Shown here one piece after another: positions 1 to 8,817 of a stretch of 64,000 nt of DNA. The DNA comes from Anaerolinea thermophila UNI-1 (GTDB taxonomy: Bacteria > Chloroflexota > Anaerolineae > Anaerolineales > Anaerolineaceae): NCBI RefSeq assembly GCF_000199675.1, contig NC_014960.1, positions 744,001-808,000 of the forward strand, read 5' to 3'. The first letter of the stretch is position 1. Each line of letters begins with the position of its first letter. A program made the position numbers and the translations under genes. A model generated the notes under the pieces. It saw only the letters and a list, made by a program, of their open reading frames with translations. It did not search any database and was not told where the DNA came from.

Positions 1-1
1 A

Positions 2-181
2 ACATGGATAGAAGAAGCCTTTCAAATTGCGGTGGAGCGCAATGTACGCAACTGGAAGTATATCCAGGCAATTCTGAAATCTTGGCAGGAGGAAGGTCGG
101 GATGGAGAAAATAGACGGTCCTCTGAAGAGAATCGCCGACGCTATGTCGAAGGCAAATACGCCGACTTCATCGAACACTGA
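2..181 (+). CDS. DnaD-like protein, C-terminal end (partial)
   Basis: An open frame enters from the left edge and stops with TGA at 179-181, giving about 59 residues. It contains the segment YIQAILKSW after an acidic helix, which matches the YxxxILxxW signature at the end of DnaD/DnaB replication-initiation domains. The tail after it is charged and probably disordered. The next gene starts inside this one in another frame, and DnaD-type and DnaC-type genes are often neighbours in primosome or helicase-loading operons. The N-terminus lies outside the window, so the assignment rests on this short motif and on context. Confidence 0.6.
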   Translation, partial: TWIEEAFQIAVERNVRNWKYIQAILKSWQEEGRDGENRRSSEENRRRYVEGKYADFIEH

Positions 182-1523
182 GTCCCAATCCTCTGCCACT
201 TTCCGTGGTGATCCCAACTGCCCCATTTGTGGTGGGATTGGTTTTGTGCGCCGTGACCTGCCCATCGACCATCCTGACTTTGGGAAGGTGGAAATTTGTT
301 CCTGCCGTTCTGCTGAGGTGATGCGGGCAACCTTTCAACGCGCTTACCGTGCCAGCAATTTGCAGGCGCTGGAAAAGATGACTTTTGCCACCTTCAATCC
401 CCGAGGACGCCATGGGCAGGGTGAGGCGATGGTGCGTTCGCTGGAAAATGCTTTCGAGCAGGCGCAGAAGTATGCCCATTCGCTCAACGGCTGGCTTCTG
501 CTGATTGGCGGTTATGGGGTGGGCAAGACTCACCTGGCGGCTGCCATTGCACACGAAGCCGTCTCGCTGGGTGTGCCTACGCTCTTCCTCACCGTTCCCG
601 ACCTGCTGGACTGGCTGCGTTATGCTTACGATGCCCCCGATGACACTTTTGAAGCCCGCTTTGAGGAAATCCGCAACATCCGCCTGCTGGTGCTGGACGA
701 CTTGGGTACGCAAAACGCCACTGCCTGGGCGCAGGAAAAACTCTATCAGATTTTTAATCACCGCTACATTCACCGCCTGTCCACGGTGATTACCACCAAT
801 CAGGCGCTGGAAGAAATTGAGGGGCGTATCCAGTCCCGCCTGCGCGATATAGAACTGGTTAATACCGTGCGCATTGAAGCCCAGGACTATCGCCAACCGC
901 TGGAAGATACCACCAAACCACGCCTTTCTGCTCTGCCGTTGTACAGTCGCATGACCTTTGGCACGTTTCATTTCCGTGAGAAGGAAAAGAACATCACCTC
1001 TGAAGAGCGCGCCAACTTGCGCAGAGCCTTTGAGATTGCCTATGAGTTTGCTGAGAACCCCCGCGGTTGGCTGGTGCTTTCGGGCGATTATGGCTGTGGC
1101 AAGACTCATTTAGCCGCCGCAATTGGCAACTATCAAGCCAGTTTGGGCAACCCGCCTTTGTTTGTAGTAGTCCCCGACTTGCTCGACCACCTGCGCTCAA
1201 CCTTCAGCCCGACTTCTAACGTCTCTTATGATGAGGTATTTGAGGAAGTGCGTTCGGCAAAACTGCTCATCCTGGATGATTTGGGGACGCAGAGCGCTAC
1301 CCCGTGGGCGCGTGAAAAACTTTATCAGATTATCAACCACCGCTACATCGCCGAGTTGCCCACGGTAATTACAACATCCAGTAAGCCCGAAGAAATTGAC
1401 CCGCGCATTCGCAGCCGCATGCTGGATCGCCGTTTGTGCACCTGGTTTGCCATTCAAGCCCCTACTTACCTGCCCACAGAGGAGCGCCGTACAACGCGAG
1501 GGCGCAAGCCTTCTCTGGGCTAG
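102..1523 (+). CDS. Tandem-duplicated DnaC/IstB-type ATPase (helicase loader)
   Basis: A 473-residue protein. The N-terminal 70 residues hold a CPICGG...CSC cysteine cluster, a likely zinc knuckle. Two AAA+ domains of the DnaC/IstB type follow: Walker A GGYGVGKTHL (Lys about 142) and GDYGCGKTHL (Lys about 334). Each is followed by a Walker B of the form LLVLDDLGTQ or LLILDDLGTQ and a TTN/TTS sensor region. Normal DnaC-family loaders have one ATPase domain and about 250 residues, so this is an internal duplication. The start at 102 is supported by AGGAGG at 87-92, which lies inside the upstream DnaD-like gene (80-base overlap, translational coupling). The probable role is loading replicative helicase. 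A transposition-helper role (IstB) is less likely because no transposase is adjacent. Confidence 0.8.
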   Translation: MEKIDGPLKRIADAMSKANTPTSSNTESQSSATFRGDPNCPICGGIGFVRRDLPIDHPDFGKVEICSCRSAEVMRATFQRAYRASNLQALEKMTFATFNPRGRHGQGEAMVRSLENAFEQAQKYAHSLNGWLLLIGGYGVGKTHLAAAIAHEAVSLGVPTLFLTVPDLLDWLRYAYDAPDDTFEARFEEIRNIRLLVLDDLGTQNATAWAQEKLYQIFNHRYIHRLSTVITTNQALEEIEGRIQSRLRDIELVNTVRIEAQDYRQPLEDTTKPRLSALPLYSRMTFGTFHFREKEKNITSEERANLRRAFEIAYEFAENPRGWLVLSGDYGCGKTHLAAAIGNYQASLGNPPLFVVVPDLLDHLRSTFSPTSNVSYDEVFEEVRSAKLLILDDLGTQSATPWAREKLYQIINHRYIAELPTVITTSSKPEEIDPRIRSRMLDRRLCTWFAIQAPTYLPTEERRTTRGRKPSLG

Positions 1524-2551
1524 TACCCGCGTTCGGGTTCGTATAGATTATATAATCTTTCCCCCTGAATGTAACGCCGCAGGTTGGTGGCGAATAATGC
1601 CATGGCGCGCTCATCATAATGCACGCTCAATCCTGCAATGTGCGGACTGATAATGAGGTTAGGCGCTTTCCACAGCGGGCTGGTAGGCGCCAGCGGTTCT
1701 TCAGCAAAGACATCCAGTGCCACCCCGCCCAACCTTTTTTCCTGCAGGGCTTCCAGCAGGGCAGTTTCATCCACCACGCCGCCGCGCCCGACGACCACCA
1801 GAAAAGCCCCTGGTTTGAGCGCCGCCAATTCATCCGCACCAATCATCCCCCGCGTTTGCGGGGTAAGCGGCACAGTGACCACGGCAAAGTCGCACTCGCG
1901 GAACATGGTGCGCAGGGCCTGGTAGGGATAGAGGCGGGTGAAATAAATTCCCTGGGGGTCGCCCATGCCTTCAGGGATGTATTCCTCATCCTGGGGATGG
2001 CGCACATCGCGCTTGCATGCCAGCACCTTCACGCCCAGCGGTTGGAGCAGGCGCGCCAGTTCCCGCCCAATGGAGCCATACCCCACAATGCCTACCGTGC
2101 TGAAGCGCAGTTCAACAGGACGAAAGCGTTCCCAACGGTCGTGCGCCCATTCTGCGCGGCTCTGGGCTTGCATGAGAGCGGGCAGGCGGTGCGCCAGCGC
2201 CAGCATCATGGTGAGGGCAAATTCGGCGGTTTGCGCGGCAGCAGCTCCGCTGAGGTTGGTCACTTTCAAGTCCTCTTTCTGCAAAAGGGGCGAATCCACG
2301 GCAAAGTCAATGCCGGCAAAATGGAATTGCAGCCAGCGCAGGGCGGGCACCTGTTCGGGGGCGGGCAGGACGCGGTCGGTGTAGAGCACCTCGGTTTTTG
2401 CCCACACTTCGGCGGGGATGTCTTCCGGGCGGCGGGCGGGGATGACCGTCAGGTTGATGTGTGGACTGAGATCCCGAACGGGTTGAAGCACTTCTTCCTT
2501 CAAAGGCAGGGTGATCAATACTTCGACGGGGGCGCGCAGGTTAATCTCCAT
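1520..2551 (-). CDS. D-2-hydroxyacid dehydrogenase family protein
   Basis: About 343 residues. It has an N-terminal substrate-binding lobe, then a Rossmann NAD-binding lobe with GYGSIG (162-167 counted from the upstream TTG). The catalytic Arg lies in VGRGG, the Glu in FAEEPL and the His in ISPHIAG. The family reduces 2-keto acids or oxidises D-2-hydroxyacids with NAD(P); the substrate cannot be read from sequence. The ATG at 2551 is preferred over the in-frame TTG at 2566 because a perfect TATAAT lies only seven bases upstream, implying a leaderless mRNA. The 3' end overlaps the convergent helicase-loader gene by four bases. Confidence 0.85.
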   Translation of the reverse strand: MEINLRAPVEVLITLPLKEEVLQPVRDLSPHINLTVIPARRPEDIPAEVWAKTEVLYTDRVLPAPEQVPALRWLQFHFAGIDFAVDSPLLQKEDLKVTNLSGAAAAQTAEFALTMMLALAHRLPALMQAQSRAEWAHDRWERFRPVELRFSTVGIVGYGSIGRELARLLQPLGVKVLACKRDVRHPQDEEYIPEGMGDPQGIYFTRLYPYQALRTMFRECDFAVVTVPLTPQTRGMIGADELAALKPGAFLVVVGRGGVVDETALLEALQEKRLGGVALDVFAEEPLAPTSPLWKAPNLIISPHIAGLSVHYDERAMALFATNLRRYIQGERLYNLYEPERGY

Positions 2552-2563
2552 GCTTTGATTATA
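2549..2563 (-). promoter_or_regulatory. -10 element giving a leaderless transcript
   Basis: On the minus strand TATAAT occupies 2563-2558 and the ATG of the hydroxyacid dehydrogenase begins at 2551. Normal -10 to +1 spacing puts the transcript start on or next to the A of the ATG. There is no room for a Shine-Dalgarno. No good -35 is visible. Confidence 0.5.
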
Positions 2564-2644
2564 CAATTGGATTTTTTCCGTGAAGGAGTGTGCGGGCTTG
2601 AGCCTTTCATCAATCTCTTCGCGTGGTTTGGCTTTTGCAAATTA

Positions 2645-2653
2645 TGCTATACT
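2645..2653 (+). promoter_or_regulatory. Extended -10 promoter of the histidine kinase
   Basis: TGCTATACT is an extended -10 (TGn plus TATACT at 2648-2653), 26 bases before the ATG at 2679. A recognisable -35 is lacking, as is common with extended -10 promoters. It supports the internal ATG at 2679 as the real start. Confidence 0.45.
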
Positions 2654-2678
2654 CTCAAAAAGGGGTTTCTCAATCGTT

Positions 2679-4265
2679 ATGGATGAAACTTCACGAACCA
2701 CGCTGGAACTGCTGTACAACATCAGCCGGGAACTGACCTCGGATCTGGATTTGCGCACCGTGCTTTCGCGGGTGCTGATGCTTTCCAGCCGCCACGTGGG
2801 TGCAGAGCGTGCCAGCATCATTGTGCTGGATGGCAATCAAGCCGTAGAAGGCGCTCTGATCGTCAACGATTTGCTCCTGGAGCGCAGTGTAGAACACTGG
2901 AATAATGTATTGCAAGACGGACTGGCGGGGTGGGTTTTCCGCAATCGTCAGGCGGTCATGCTCAGCGATACCAGTCAGGATGAACGCTGGGCGCAGCGCC
3001 CTGATGATGCCGTAAGCCGCACAGGAGCAAAATCTGCCATTTGTGTGCCGGTAATGGCGCGCGAGCAGGTGGTGGGTATTCTCACCATCGTTCACCCCAG
3101 ACCGCACTTTTTCAATCAGGAACATCTGGCACTGGTGCAGTCCATAGCCGATCAGGCAGGCATTGCCATTTATAATGCCCGCCTCTATGACTCATTGCAG
3201 GCGGTGACCCGCCGCTACCGCGAATTGTTCGATGACAGCATTGATCCCATTTGCATTACCGGGTTGAACGGGCAGATTCTGGAATCTAACCGTCAGGCAA
3301 TTGCGCTGACGGGGTATCCCGCCGAAGTGCTGGTGGGGAAAACCATGCAGGAGTTGCTCAAACTCCCTGCGGAATGGCTGAAAGACCATGTAGAAACGCT
3401 GGGGGCAGGGCAGACCCTGCATCAGGAAGCCCTCTTGTGGACGGCGAGTTTGTCCACTGTGCCGGTCGAAGTGCATGTCCGCAAGGTGGCTTTTCCCAAT
3501 GGGGACGTACTGCAGTGGATTTTACAGGATATTACCGAGCGCAAGCAGTTGGATGCTCTGCGCGATGACCTGATGGCAATGGTCTATCACGATTTACGCT
3601 CGCCGCTCTCCAATATCATTTCCAGCCTTGAGATGCTCAACATGCTTCTTCCGGTGAGCGATGATGAAAACCTGCGGGCGTTGCTCAGCATTGCCATTCG
3701 CTCTACCGGACGCATGCAGAGGCTGATTAACACCCTGCTGGATATCTACCGCCTGGAAGCCGGTCAGCCCATCACCAGCCGTGCGATGACGGAGATTGCC
3801 CCACTGGTGTATGAAGCCGTGGATACCATCCTGCCGGTGGCGGAGAATAAGGGGCAACAGGTGGATGTGCAAATCGAGCCGAACCTGCCGCCGTTGAACA
3901 TTGACGCCGATATGATTCGGCGGGTACTGATCAATCTGCTGGACAACGCTACCAAGTACACCCTGTTCAAAGGGAAAATCACCCTCTCGGTGTACCGCAA
4001 GGGCGAGCGGGTGGAGTTTGCTGTGCGCGATAACGGTCCCGGCATTCCCCCGGATGCGCTGGAAGTTATCTTCGATAAATTTGCCCGCTTGCAATCCGAA
4101 CGCTTCCCCAAAGGCATTGGGCTGGGGCTGGCGTTTTGCCGCCTGGCAGTGCGTTCGCATGGGGGAGAAATCTGGGTGGAAAGTAAACTCAACGAGGGGA
4201 GTTGCTTTACGTTTGCTCTGCCCATCCCGCAAACCGAGGATGGTCTCTCCATGAAGAACAACTGA
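2679..4265 (+). CDS. GAF-PAS sensor histidine kinase
   Basis: About 528 residues with no membrane segment, so a soluble sensor. An N-terminal GAF domain (residues about 20-170) is followed by a PAS domain (about 175-285). A HisKA domain has the phospho-acceptor in YHDLRSPL (His about 304). A HATPase domain shows the N-box LLDNATKYT, G1 DNGPGIP and G2 GIGLGLAF. It autophosphorylates and passes phosphate to a response regulator, but none is encoded next to it, so it is an orphan kinase here. An in-frame extension back to 2580 exists, but the extended -10 at 2645-2653 lies inside it. Confidence 0.85.
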   Translation: MDETSRTTLELLYNISRELTSDLDLRTVLSRVLMLSSRHVGAERASIIVLDGNQAVEGALIVNDLLLERSVEHWNNVLQDGLAGWVFRNRQAVMLSDTSQDERWAQRPDDAVSRTGAKSAICVPVMAREQVVGILTIVHPRPHFFNQEHLALVQSIADQAGIAIYNARLYDSLQAVTRRYRELFDDSIDPICITGLNGQILESNRQAIALTGYPAEVLVGKTMQELLKLPAEWLKDHVETLGAGQTLHQEALLWTASLSTVPVEVHVRKVAFPNGDVLQWILQDITERKQLDALRDDLMAMVYHDLRSPLSNIISSLEMLNMLLPVSDDENLRALLSIAIRSTGRMQRLINTLLDIYRLEAGQPITSRAMTEIAPLVYEAVDTILPVAENKGQQVDVQIEPNLPPLNIDADMIRRVLINLLDNATKYTLFKGKITLSVYRKGERVEFAVRDNGPGIPPDALEVIFDKFARLQSERFPKGIGLGLAFCRLAVRSHGGEIWVESKLNEGSCFTFALPIPQTEDGLSMKNN

Positions 4266-4333
4266 TTTGTTTGTGTAACCCTCTCCGGCTGACCCTGTCA
4301 GACCGATATTTTTTCAGGAAAGGATTTTCTCCC

Positions 4334-4849
4334 ATGGAACCCACTTCTCTTCCCGATGCGCAAGCCCTGGCGGCGTTGCAAAAGCGCCTCAATCTCGAGA
4401 GGCGTTTCCGCAGTGGCGTGGACTGGTTTTTCTGGATTGCCGGGCTTTCTCTGATCAACACCATCGTGTTCGTTCTGGGCGGTTCGATGACTTTTGTGGT
4501 TGGGCTGGGATTGACCCAGGTGGTGGATGCGATTGGATATGTGATTGCTCAGGAAACCAGCGGCACAACCACCACCATCATCCGCGCGGTTGCCTTTGTG
4601 ATCAGTTTGTGCATCTCCGGGATCTTTGTGCTGTTCGGTGTGCTGGGGCGCAAGCGTCAACGTTGGGCAATCATCACTGGCATGGTACTGTATTTGCTGG
4701 ATGGGCTCATTTTCTTGGCATTTGCCGATTTTCTCCCAGCGCTCTTCCATGCCATTGCCCTGTTTGGTTTGTGGGGCGGTTTTTCCGCTCTGCGTGAACT
4801 CATCAAACTGGATCAACCTTTGACCCCTCCCACAATTGAACCTGTATGA
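4334..4849 (+). CDS. Small polytopic membrane protein of unknown function
   Basis: 171 residues. A charged N-terminus with a short helix (about 1-30) is followed by about four hydrophobic segments, beginning with WFFWIAGLSLINTIVF, and a short hydrophilic tail. I do not recognise the family. The start at 4334 has GGAAAGGA just upstream; the frame also runs open further upstream, overlapping the kinase gene end. Its stop overlaps the next start (ATGA at 4846-4849). It heads a set of four coupled genes to 6387 and is probably co-transcribed with the kinase 68 bases upstream. Confidence 0.65.
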   Translation: MEPTSLPDAQALAALQKRLNLERRFRSGVDWFFWIAGLSLINTIVFVLGGSMTFVVGLGLTQVVDAIGYVIAQETSGTTTTIIRAVAFVISLCISGIFVLFGVLGRKRQRWAIITGMVLYLLDGLIFLAFADFLPALFHAIALFGLWGGFSALRELIKLDQPLTPPTIEPV

Positions 4850-5295
4850 ATCCGCAAGCCTCTCTTAAGAAGATTTTGCTCACCGATTACGGAGCTTTTT
4901 TGGGGTGGATGATCCCCATGGCTTACCTTGGGGTCATCCTTTTGCAGTTCTTTCTGGGTGAAACGCTTGAAGTCATTCTGCGGTTAGCGCTGGTGCTGTT
5001 GCCGTTGAGTCTGGCAGGGCTGGCATTGGCTTTCTGGCGCGTGCGGTTGATTCGCCGGGTGATTGAGGAAGGGGTGCAAATGCCTGCAACGATTGTGCGG
5101 GCATCCTTCTTCCGCGGGCGCGGCAGGGTAGAGGTGGTGTACACCTATCAGGGGGAGCGCGTTGTCAGCGGGAATGTGGTCATGAAGAACAAACTCACCA
5201 GTGCTTTCCAACTTGGCACGCCTGTCACTGTCATGGTCGATCGAGAAAAACCGCGGCGGGCATTTATCCTCGAACTTTACGCTGAGGATGATTGA
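4846..5295 (+). CDS. DUF3592-like membrane protein
   Basis: 149 residues. Two hydrophobic segments (about 15-40 and 42-62) are followed by a soluble beta-rich region whose pattern VVYTYQGERV ... GTPVTVMVDREKP is typical of DUF3592-like proteins. No function is known for that family. It starts by ATGA overlap with the preceding gene. The family call comes from pattern recognition only. Confidence 0.6.
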   Translation: MNPQASLKKILLTDYGAFLGWMIPMAYLGVILLQFFLGETLEVILRLALVLLPLSLAGLALAFWRVRLIRRVIEEGVQMPATIVRASFFRGRGRVEVVYTYQGERVVSGNVVMKNKLTSAFQLGTPVTVMVDREKPRRAFILELYAEDD

Positions 5296-5827
5296 TATGG
5301 ATGTTGTCTTTCAGGGACAGTACACCTCTGCGGATGTTGTTCGCGCTGTACTGGCACTTCATCAATCTGCCGGAATCTGGCGTTTTCTCCGCCCTCTGAT
5401 TCTGGCAGTTGCGGTGATCCTCTACGCTTCTCTGGTATTTTCGGCGGCGACTTCCAGCGCCAACAGTGAGTATTCCTGGGCAAGGGTGGCGCGCCATTCG
5501 ATTACCTTGTTACTGATTGTTTACTGGTTTGTCTCCCCTTACGTGAAGGCTTATGGGCTTGCCCGGAAAGTCAAACAGAATTACCAGGGAGTGCGGGTAC
5601 GGGGCATCCTTTCGGCACGGGGTGTGGAATTGCTTTTTTCTTCTCATCAGGTAGAGGATGTGATTCCCTGGCAGAAGTTTTACCGCAAACGCATAACTGC
5701 GGACATCATCTCCCTGCTGACGTTAGAAGGCGCGCTCTGGATTTTCCCGCGCTCATTCTTTAAGACCGATGAAGACTGGAAACGCGCGCAGGAACTTGTG
5801 CGCGCCCGGGTTGCAGAAGCCAGATGA
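5288..5827 (+). CDS. YcxB-like membrane protein
   Basis: About 179 residues. Two hydrophobic helices (about 38-62 and 72-92) are followed by a soluble C-terminal domain with a PWQKFYRKR segment and an IFPRSFF motif, resembling the C-terminal domain of YcxB-like proteins. The biochemical role is unknown. The start is either ATG 5288, overlapping the upstream gene by eight bases, or ATG 5297, one base after its stop. No strong ribosome site separates them, so coupling is likely. The stop overlaps the next ATG at 5824. Confidence 0.6.
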   Translation: MIDMDVVFQGQYTSADVVRAVLALHQSAGIWRFLRPLILAVAVILYASLVFSAATSSANSEYSWARVARHSITLLLIVYWFVSPYVKAYGLARKVKQNYQGVRVRGILSARGVELLFSSHQVEDVIPWQKFYRKRITADIISLLTLEGALWIFPRSFFKTDEDWKRAQELVRARVAEAR

Positions 5828-6387
5828 GCCTTGAAACAACCTCCCTTGTGCCGATACGCTGTTCCGTCTTCATGGCTCTATCGCTGGATGGCTTCATTGC
5901 CCGCCCTGACGGCGGGCTGGACTGGCTTCCTCAGCCTGAGCCGGGCGAAGATTACGGCTATACCCGTTTTATTGAAACGGTGGATACCGTCTTGATGGGT
6001 CGAAACACCTTTGACCAGGTGTTGACCTTTCCCGAATACCCGTATGCCGACCAGAGCGTGGTGGTGCTGACCACCCGTCCACTGGCGTTACCCGCGCATC
6101 TCGCCGGTAAAGTCCAATGGATGCAGGGCGAGCCAGCGCAAATCCTTGCCAGGCTGGCAGAGCAGGGGGCGCGCCATGTGTATGTGGATGGCGGTGAGAC
6201 CATCCGCCGCTTTTTGCGCGCCGGCTTGATTCAGGACATAATTCTGACCCACGTGCCGGTTTTGCTGGGGCGGGGTATCCCGTTGTTTGGAGACCTGGAC
6301 GGTGAGATTCCACTGGAGCATGTCGAGACGGTAGTTTATACTCGCGGGCTGGTGCAGAGCCGTTACCGCGTTTTATTGAAAGGATAG
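5824..6387 (+). CDS. Dihydrofolate reductase / RibD C-terminal family protein
   Basis: 187 residues. The N-terminal segment VFMALSLDGFIARPDGGLDWL is the hallmark of the RibD_C/DHFR-like reductase fold. LMGRNTFDQVL and YVDGGETIRRFLRAG form the rest of the NADPH-binding core. Members reduce pterin-like or riboflavin intermediates, but most single-domain bacterial members are uncharacterised. It overlaps the previous gene by ATGA and ends three bases before the nitrilase-like gene, so it belongs to the same transcription unit. Confidence 0.8.
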   Translation: MSLETTSLVPIRCSVFMALSLDGFIARPDGGLDWLPQPEPGEDYGYTRFIETVDTVLMGRNTFDQVLTFPEYPYADQSVVVLTTRPLALPAHLAGKVQWMQGEPAQILARLAEQGARHVYVDGGETIRRFLRAGLIQDIILTHVPVLLGRGIPLFGDLDGEIPLEHVETVVYTRGLVQSRYRVLLKG

Positions 6388-6390
6388 TGG

Positions 6391-7113
6391 ATGATGCGTC
6401 TGGCTTTAATTCCTCTTGCCATTGTTCCAAGAGAGAAAGAGCAGAATATCTACAAATTTGAATGCCTGCTGGAGTATCTTCTTCCCAAACGCCCTGATTT
6501 GATGCTTTTGCCCGAATGTGCTTTCACCGGTTACCTGTACGAAGAATCTGACCTGCACGAGTTTGCCGAACCGCTGGATGGCTTTACCATCACCCGAATG
6601 GCACATCTTGCCCGTCGGCATGGGGTAGCGCTTGCTTTTGGTTTTCTGGAACGCGCTTCTGAAGGGGTGTACGACTCGGCGGTGTTGCTGGATCGTCAGG
6701 GCAACCTTTCCATGCTTTACCGCAAAATTTCTGAGCAGGCGCCTTTCCTGTGCGGGACACATGCCGGTATTATTGAGACCGAATGGGGCAAATTGGGGAT
6801 GTTGATGTGCGGGGATCTCTTTCATGAAGAAGCGCTGGCAACATTATCCCGTGATATGCGTCTGTTGCTGGTGCCGATGTCCAGAGGATTCGATGGGCGC
6901 TCTCCCGATGCAGAACGCTGGGAGCGCGAAGAGCGCTCCGCCTATGTCGAAGCTGTGCGCCAGGCAGGGGTGCCGGCAGCGCTGGTCAACAGTTTGGAGC
7001 AGGATACCCCCGAAGGGGCATTCGGTGGTGCCATGCTGGTGGATGCAGAAGGCAAGGTTCTGGCAGAATCGCCACATGGTAGCGATATGCCCCTGTTTGT
7101 GGAATTTCAGTAA
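6391..7113 (+). CDS. Carbon-nitrogen hydrolase (nitrilase superfamily)
   Basis: 240 residues. The catalytic triad is visible: Glu in LLPECAFTGY, Lys in LYRKI and Cys in MLMCGD. The fold hydrolyses non-peptide C-N bonds (amides, nitriles, N-carbamoyl compounds); the substrate is not predictable. It is slightly shorter than the usual 260-280 residues. Two tandem ATGs (6391, 6394) are possible starts. It is the last gene of the plus-strand unit and overlaps the convergent ABC permease by seven bases. Confidence 0.8.
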   Translation: MMRLALIPLAIVPREKEQNIYKFECLLEYLLPKRPDLMLLPECAFTGYLYEESDLHEFAEPLDGFTITRMAHLARRHGVALAFGFLERASEGVYDSAVLLDRQGNLSMLYRKISEQAPFLCGTHAGIIETEWGKLGMLMCGDLFHEEALATLSRDMRLLLVPMSRGFDGRSPDAERWEREERSAYVEAVRQAGVPAALVNSLEQDTPEGAFGGAMLVDAEGKVLAESPHGSDMPLFVEFQ

Positions 7114-7973
7114 TTCGTGGTGATGTCCAGATTGCCGCGCTCGCGGGCGAGGAAATCACAGCGGCGGAAGATGAACAGCGACGCCGCCCCAAACACCAGC
7201 GACGAGCCCACCAGCACCAGCAGAAGGGTTTCATTGGAAAGAGTGGCAAAGGTCGGGAAGGCTTGGGCAACCTCTCCCACCAGCGCACGCCTCAGCAGTT
7301 CCAGCCAGTAAGTGATGGGCAGGGCGTAGCCCACCGGTCGGAGCCACACCGGCAGAACTTCCAGCGGGAAAATCGCGCCGGTGAAGAGGAACAGCCCGCC
7401 TGCCACCACATCGCCGATGAAGTAGGAATGGCGCGCGCTCAACAGCGTCACTCCGGCGAGAATCAGCCCCAGCAGTGCCATCATGATAATGCCCAGCACC
7501 AGTGAGAGGAAGAACAGTCCCCAGTTCACCTGGGCCCAGTCGATGCGCACGTGCAGGAAAAGCACCCCCGCGGCAATGGTGATGACCACCCCAATCGTGC
7601 CGATGATAAACTTTGCCACCGCCCGCCCGAACAGGTAGAACGGGATGTTCACCGGCGCTACATAGATATACTTGAGCGTGCGGTAATGCTCGCGGTCGTC
7701 AATGATCGTCCACGAAACCCCGCTCAATACCGCCGGGACGTACTGATACAGGGCATTGCCCAGAAAGAGGTAAGCAAAGACCGGCGAGTCGAACTGCGCC
7801 TGGGTGACAATGGCGTACATGATGACCAGAATTGCCGCCCCTGCTACCGGTTTGACGATGGAGTAGGTGGCGAACAGGAAGGGATCTGTCCAGTTGGACT
7901 CGATTTGCCAGCCCAGCCATGCCGCGGTGAGGAAAGAACGCAGAGGAATCGAACGCTTCATGAGAGGCATCAT
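7107..7973 (-). CDS. ABC-2 type transporter permease
   Basis: 288 residues with about six hydrophobic segments and the layout of ABC-2 exporters: an N-terminal amphipathic stretch, a membrane core, then the conserved LPVWLRPVGYALPITYWLELLRR segment before the last helix. It is the second permease of an exporter whose ATPase and other permease are encoded just upstream (gap of four bases). Such two-permease ABC-2 systems export drugs, lipids or polysaccharides; the substrate is unknown. Confidence 0.85.
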   Translation of the reverse strand: MMPLMKRSIPLRSFLTAAWLGWQIESNWTDPFLFATYSIVKPVAGAAILVIMYAIVTQAQFDSPVFAYLFLGNALYQYVPAVLSGVSWTIIDDREHYRTLKYIYVAPVNIPFYLFGRAVAKFIIGTIGVVITIAAGVLFLHVRIDWAQVNWGLFFLSLVLGIIMMALLGLILAGVTLLSARHSYFIGDVVAGGLFLFTGAIFPLEVLPVWLRPVGYALPITYWLELLRRALVGEVAQAFPTFATLSNETLLLVLVGSSLVFGAASLFIFRRCDFLARERGNLDITTNY

Positions 7974-7977
7974 CCTT

Positions 7978-8817
7978 TCACCGGCGGTTTTCGGTCAACC
8001 GCCCTTCTTGAATAGCCAGTTTCTCGATGACCACCAGCAGGTAGCGCGCCCCGATGAGAAACACGACGCTGAGAATCACCAGCCCGAGGATTTCTACCTC
8101 GACGCTTAAGAAGCCCAGCGCCGCCCCGTTGGCAAAAATTAACTGGCGCATGGCGTCCAGTCCCAGGGTCAGCGGGATGAGCGAAGCCCCTGCCGCCGCC
8201 CAGAAACCCAGATTTTTCACCGGGAAGTACATGCCGGTGACCAGATAAATCGGCTCCATGGCTAAATTTGCCAGATGCCAGGCTTCGCGGCTGAGCAGAA
8301 GGAACATTGAAGCGCTCATCATGCCCAGCCCATACAGGGCGACCATACTCAACGCAAAGACGGCAAACAGTTTCCAGAAGGACACGATGGTGTACTGCAC
8401 CTGAAAGAGCCATGAGCCGATGAGCAGGATGGCGGTCGCGCGCAGAAGGGTGGCAAACAGCCCGCCGATTGCCATGCCCAGCAGGATTGCCATCATGCTG
8501 GTGGGCGAGATGATGTACAGCGCCAGGTTGCCCTGTTCTTTCTCCCAGTACAACTGACTGGACATGCTCCACAGGATGTTCATCCAGAAGGCGGTCATGG
8601 CGCCGCCCAGTACCACAAAACCCACATATTCTTCAGGCGCGCGGATGGCGCGATAGACGAAGACATACGCCGCCACGCTCAGCAGGGGCAGGAAGACATC
8701 GAAGAACACCCACGAGCGTTCTCTCTGCATGCCTACCACGCGCGGGTAGGCTCTGCCCCACACGGTCATCCAGAACAGGCGCGCACCGCTGGCGCGCCGC
8801 TCAATCGGCGGAAGCAT
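7978..8817 (-). CDS. ABC-2 type transporter permease
   Basis: About 279 residues from ATG 8817; an in-frame extension to 8871 lies wholly within the ATPase gene and is less likely. About six membrane helices are present, with an N-terminal cytoplasmic RRASGARLFWMTVWGRAYPRV stretch typical of ABC-2 permeases. It overlaps the ATPase gene by 17 bases and lies four bases before the second permease, so the three are translated together. Confidence 0.8.
   Translation of the reverse strand: MLPPIERRASGARLFWMTVWGRAYPRVVGMQRERSWVFFDVFLPLLSVAAYVFVYRAIRAPEEYVGFVVLGGAMTAFWMNILWSMSSQLYWEKEQGNLALYIISPTSMMAILLGMAIGGLFATLLRATAILLIGSWLFQVQYTIVSFWKLFAVFALSMVALYGLGMMSASMFLLLSREAWHLANLAMEPIYLVTGMYFPVKNLGFWAAAGASLIPLTLGLDAMRQLIFANGAALGFLSVEVEILGLVILSVVFLIGARYLLVVIEKLAIQEGRLTENRR

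Noticed and set aside
168..1109. 313-codon minus-strand frame
   Set aside because: Antisense to the DnaC-type gene, which has two Walker A/B sets and a good ribosome site.
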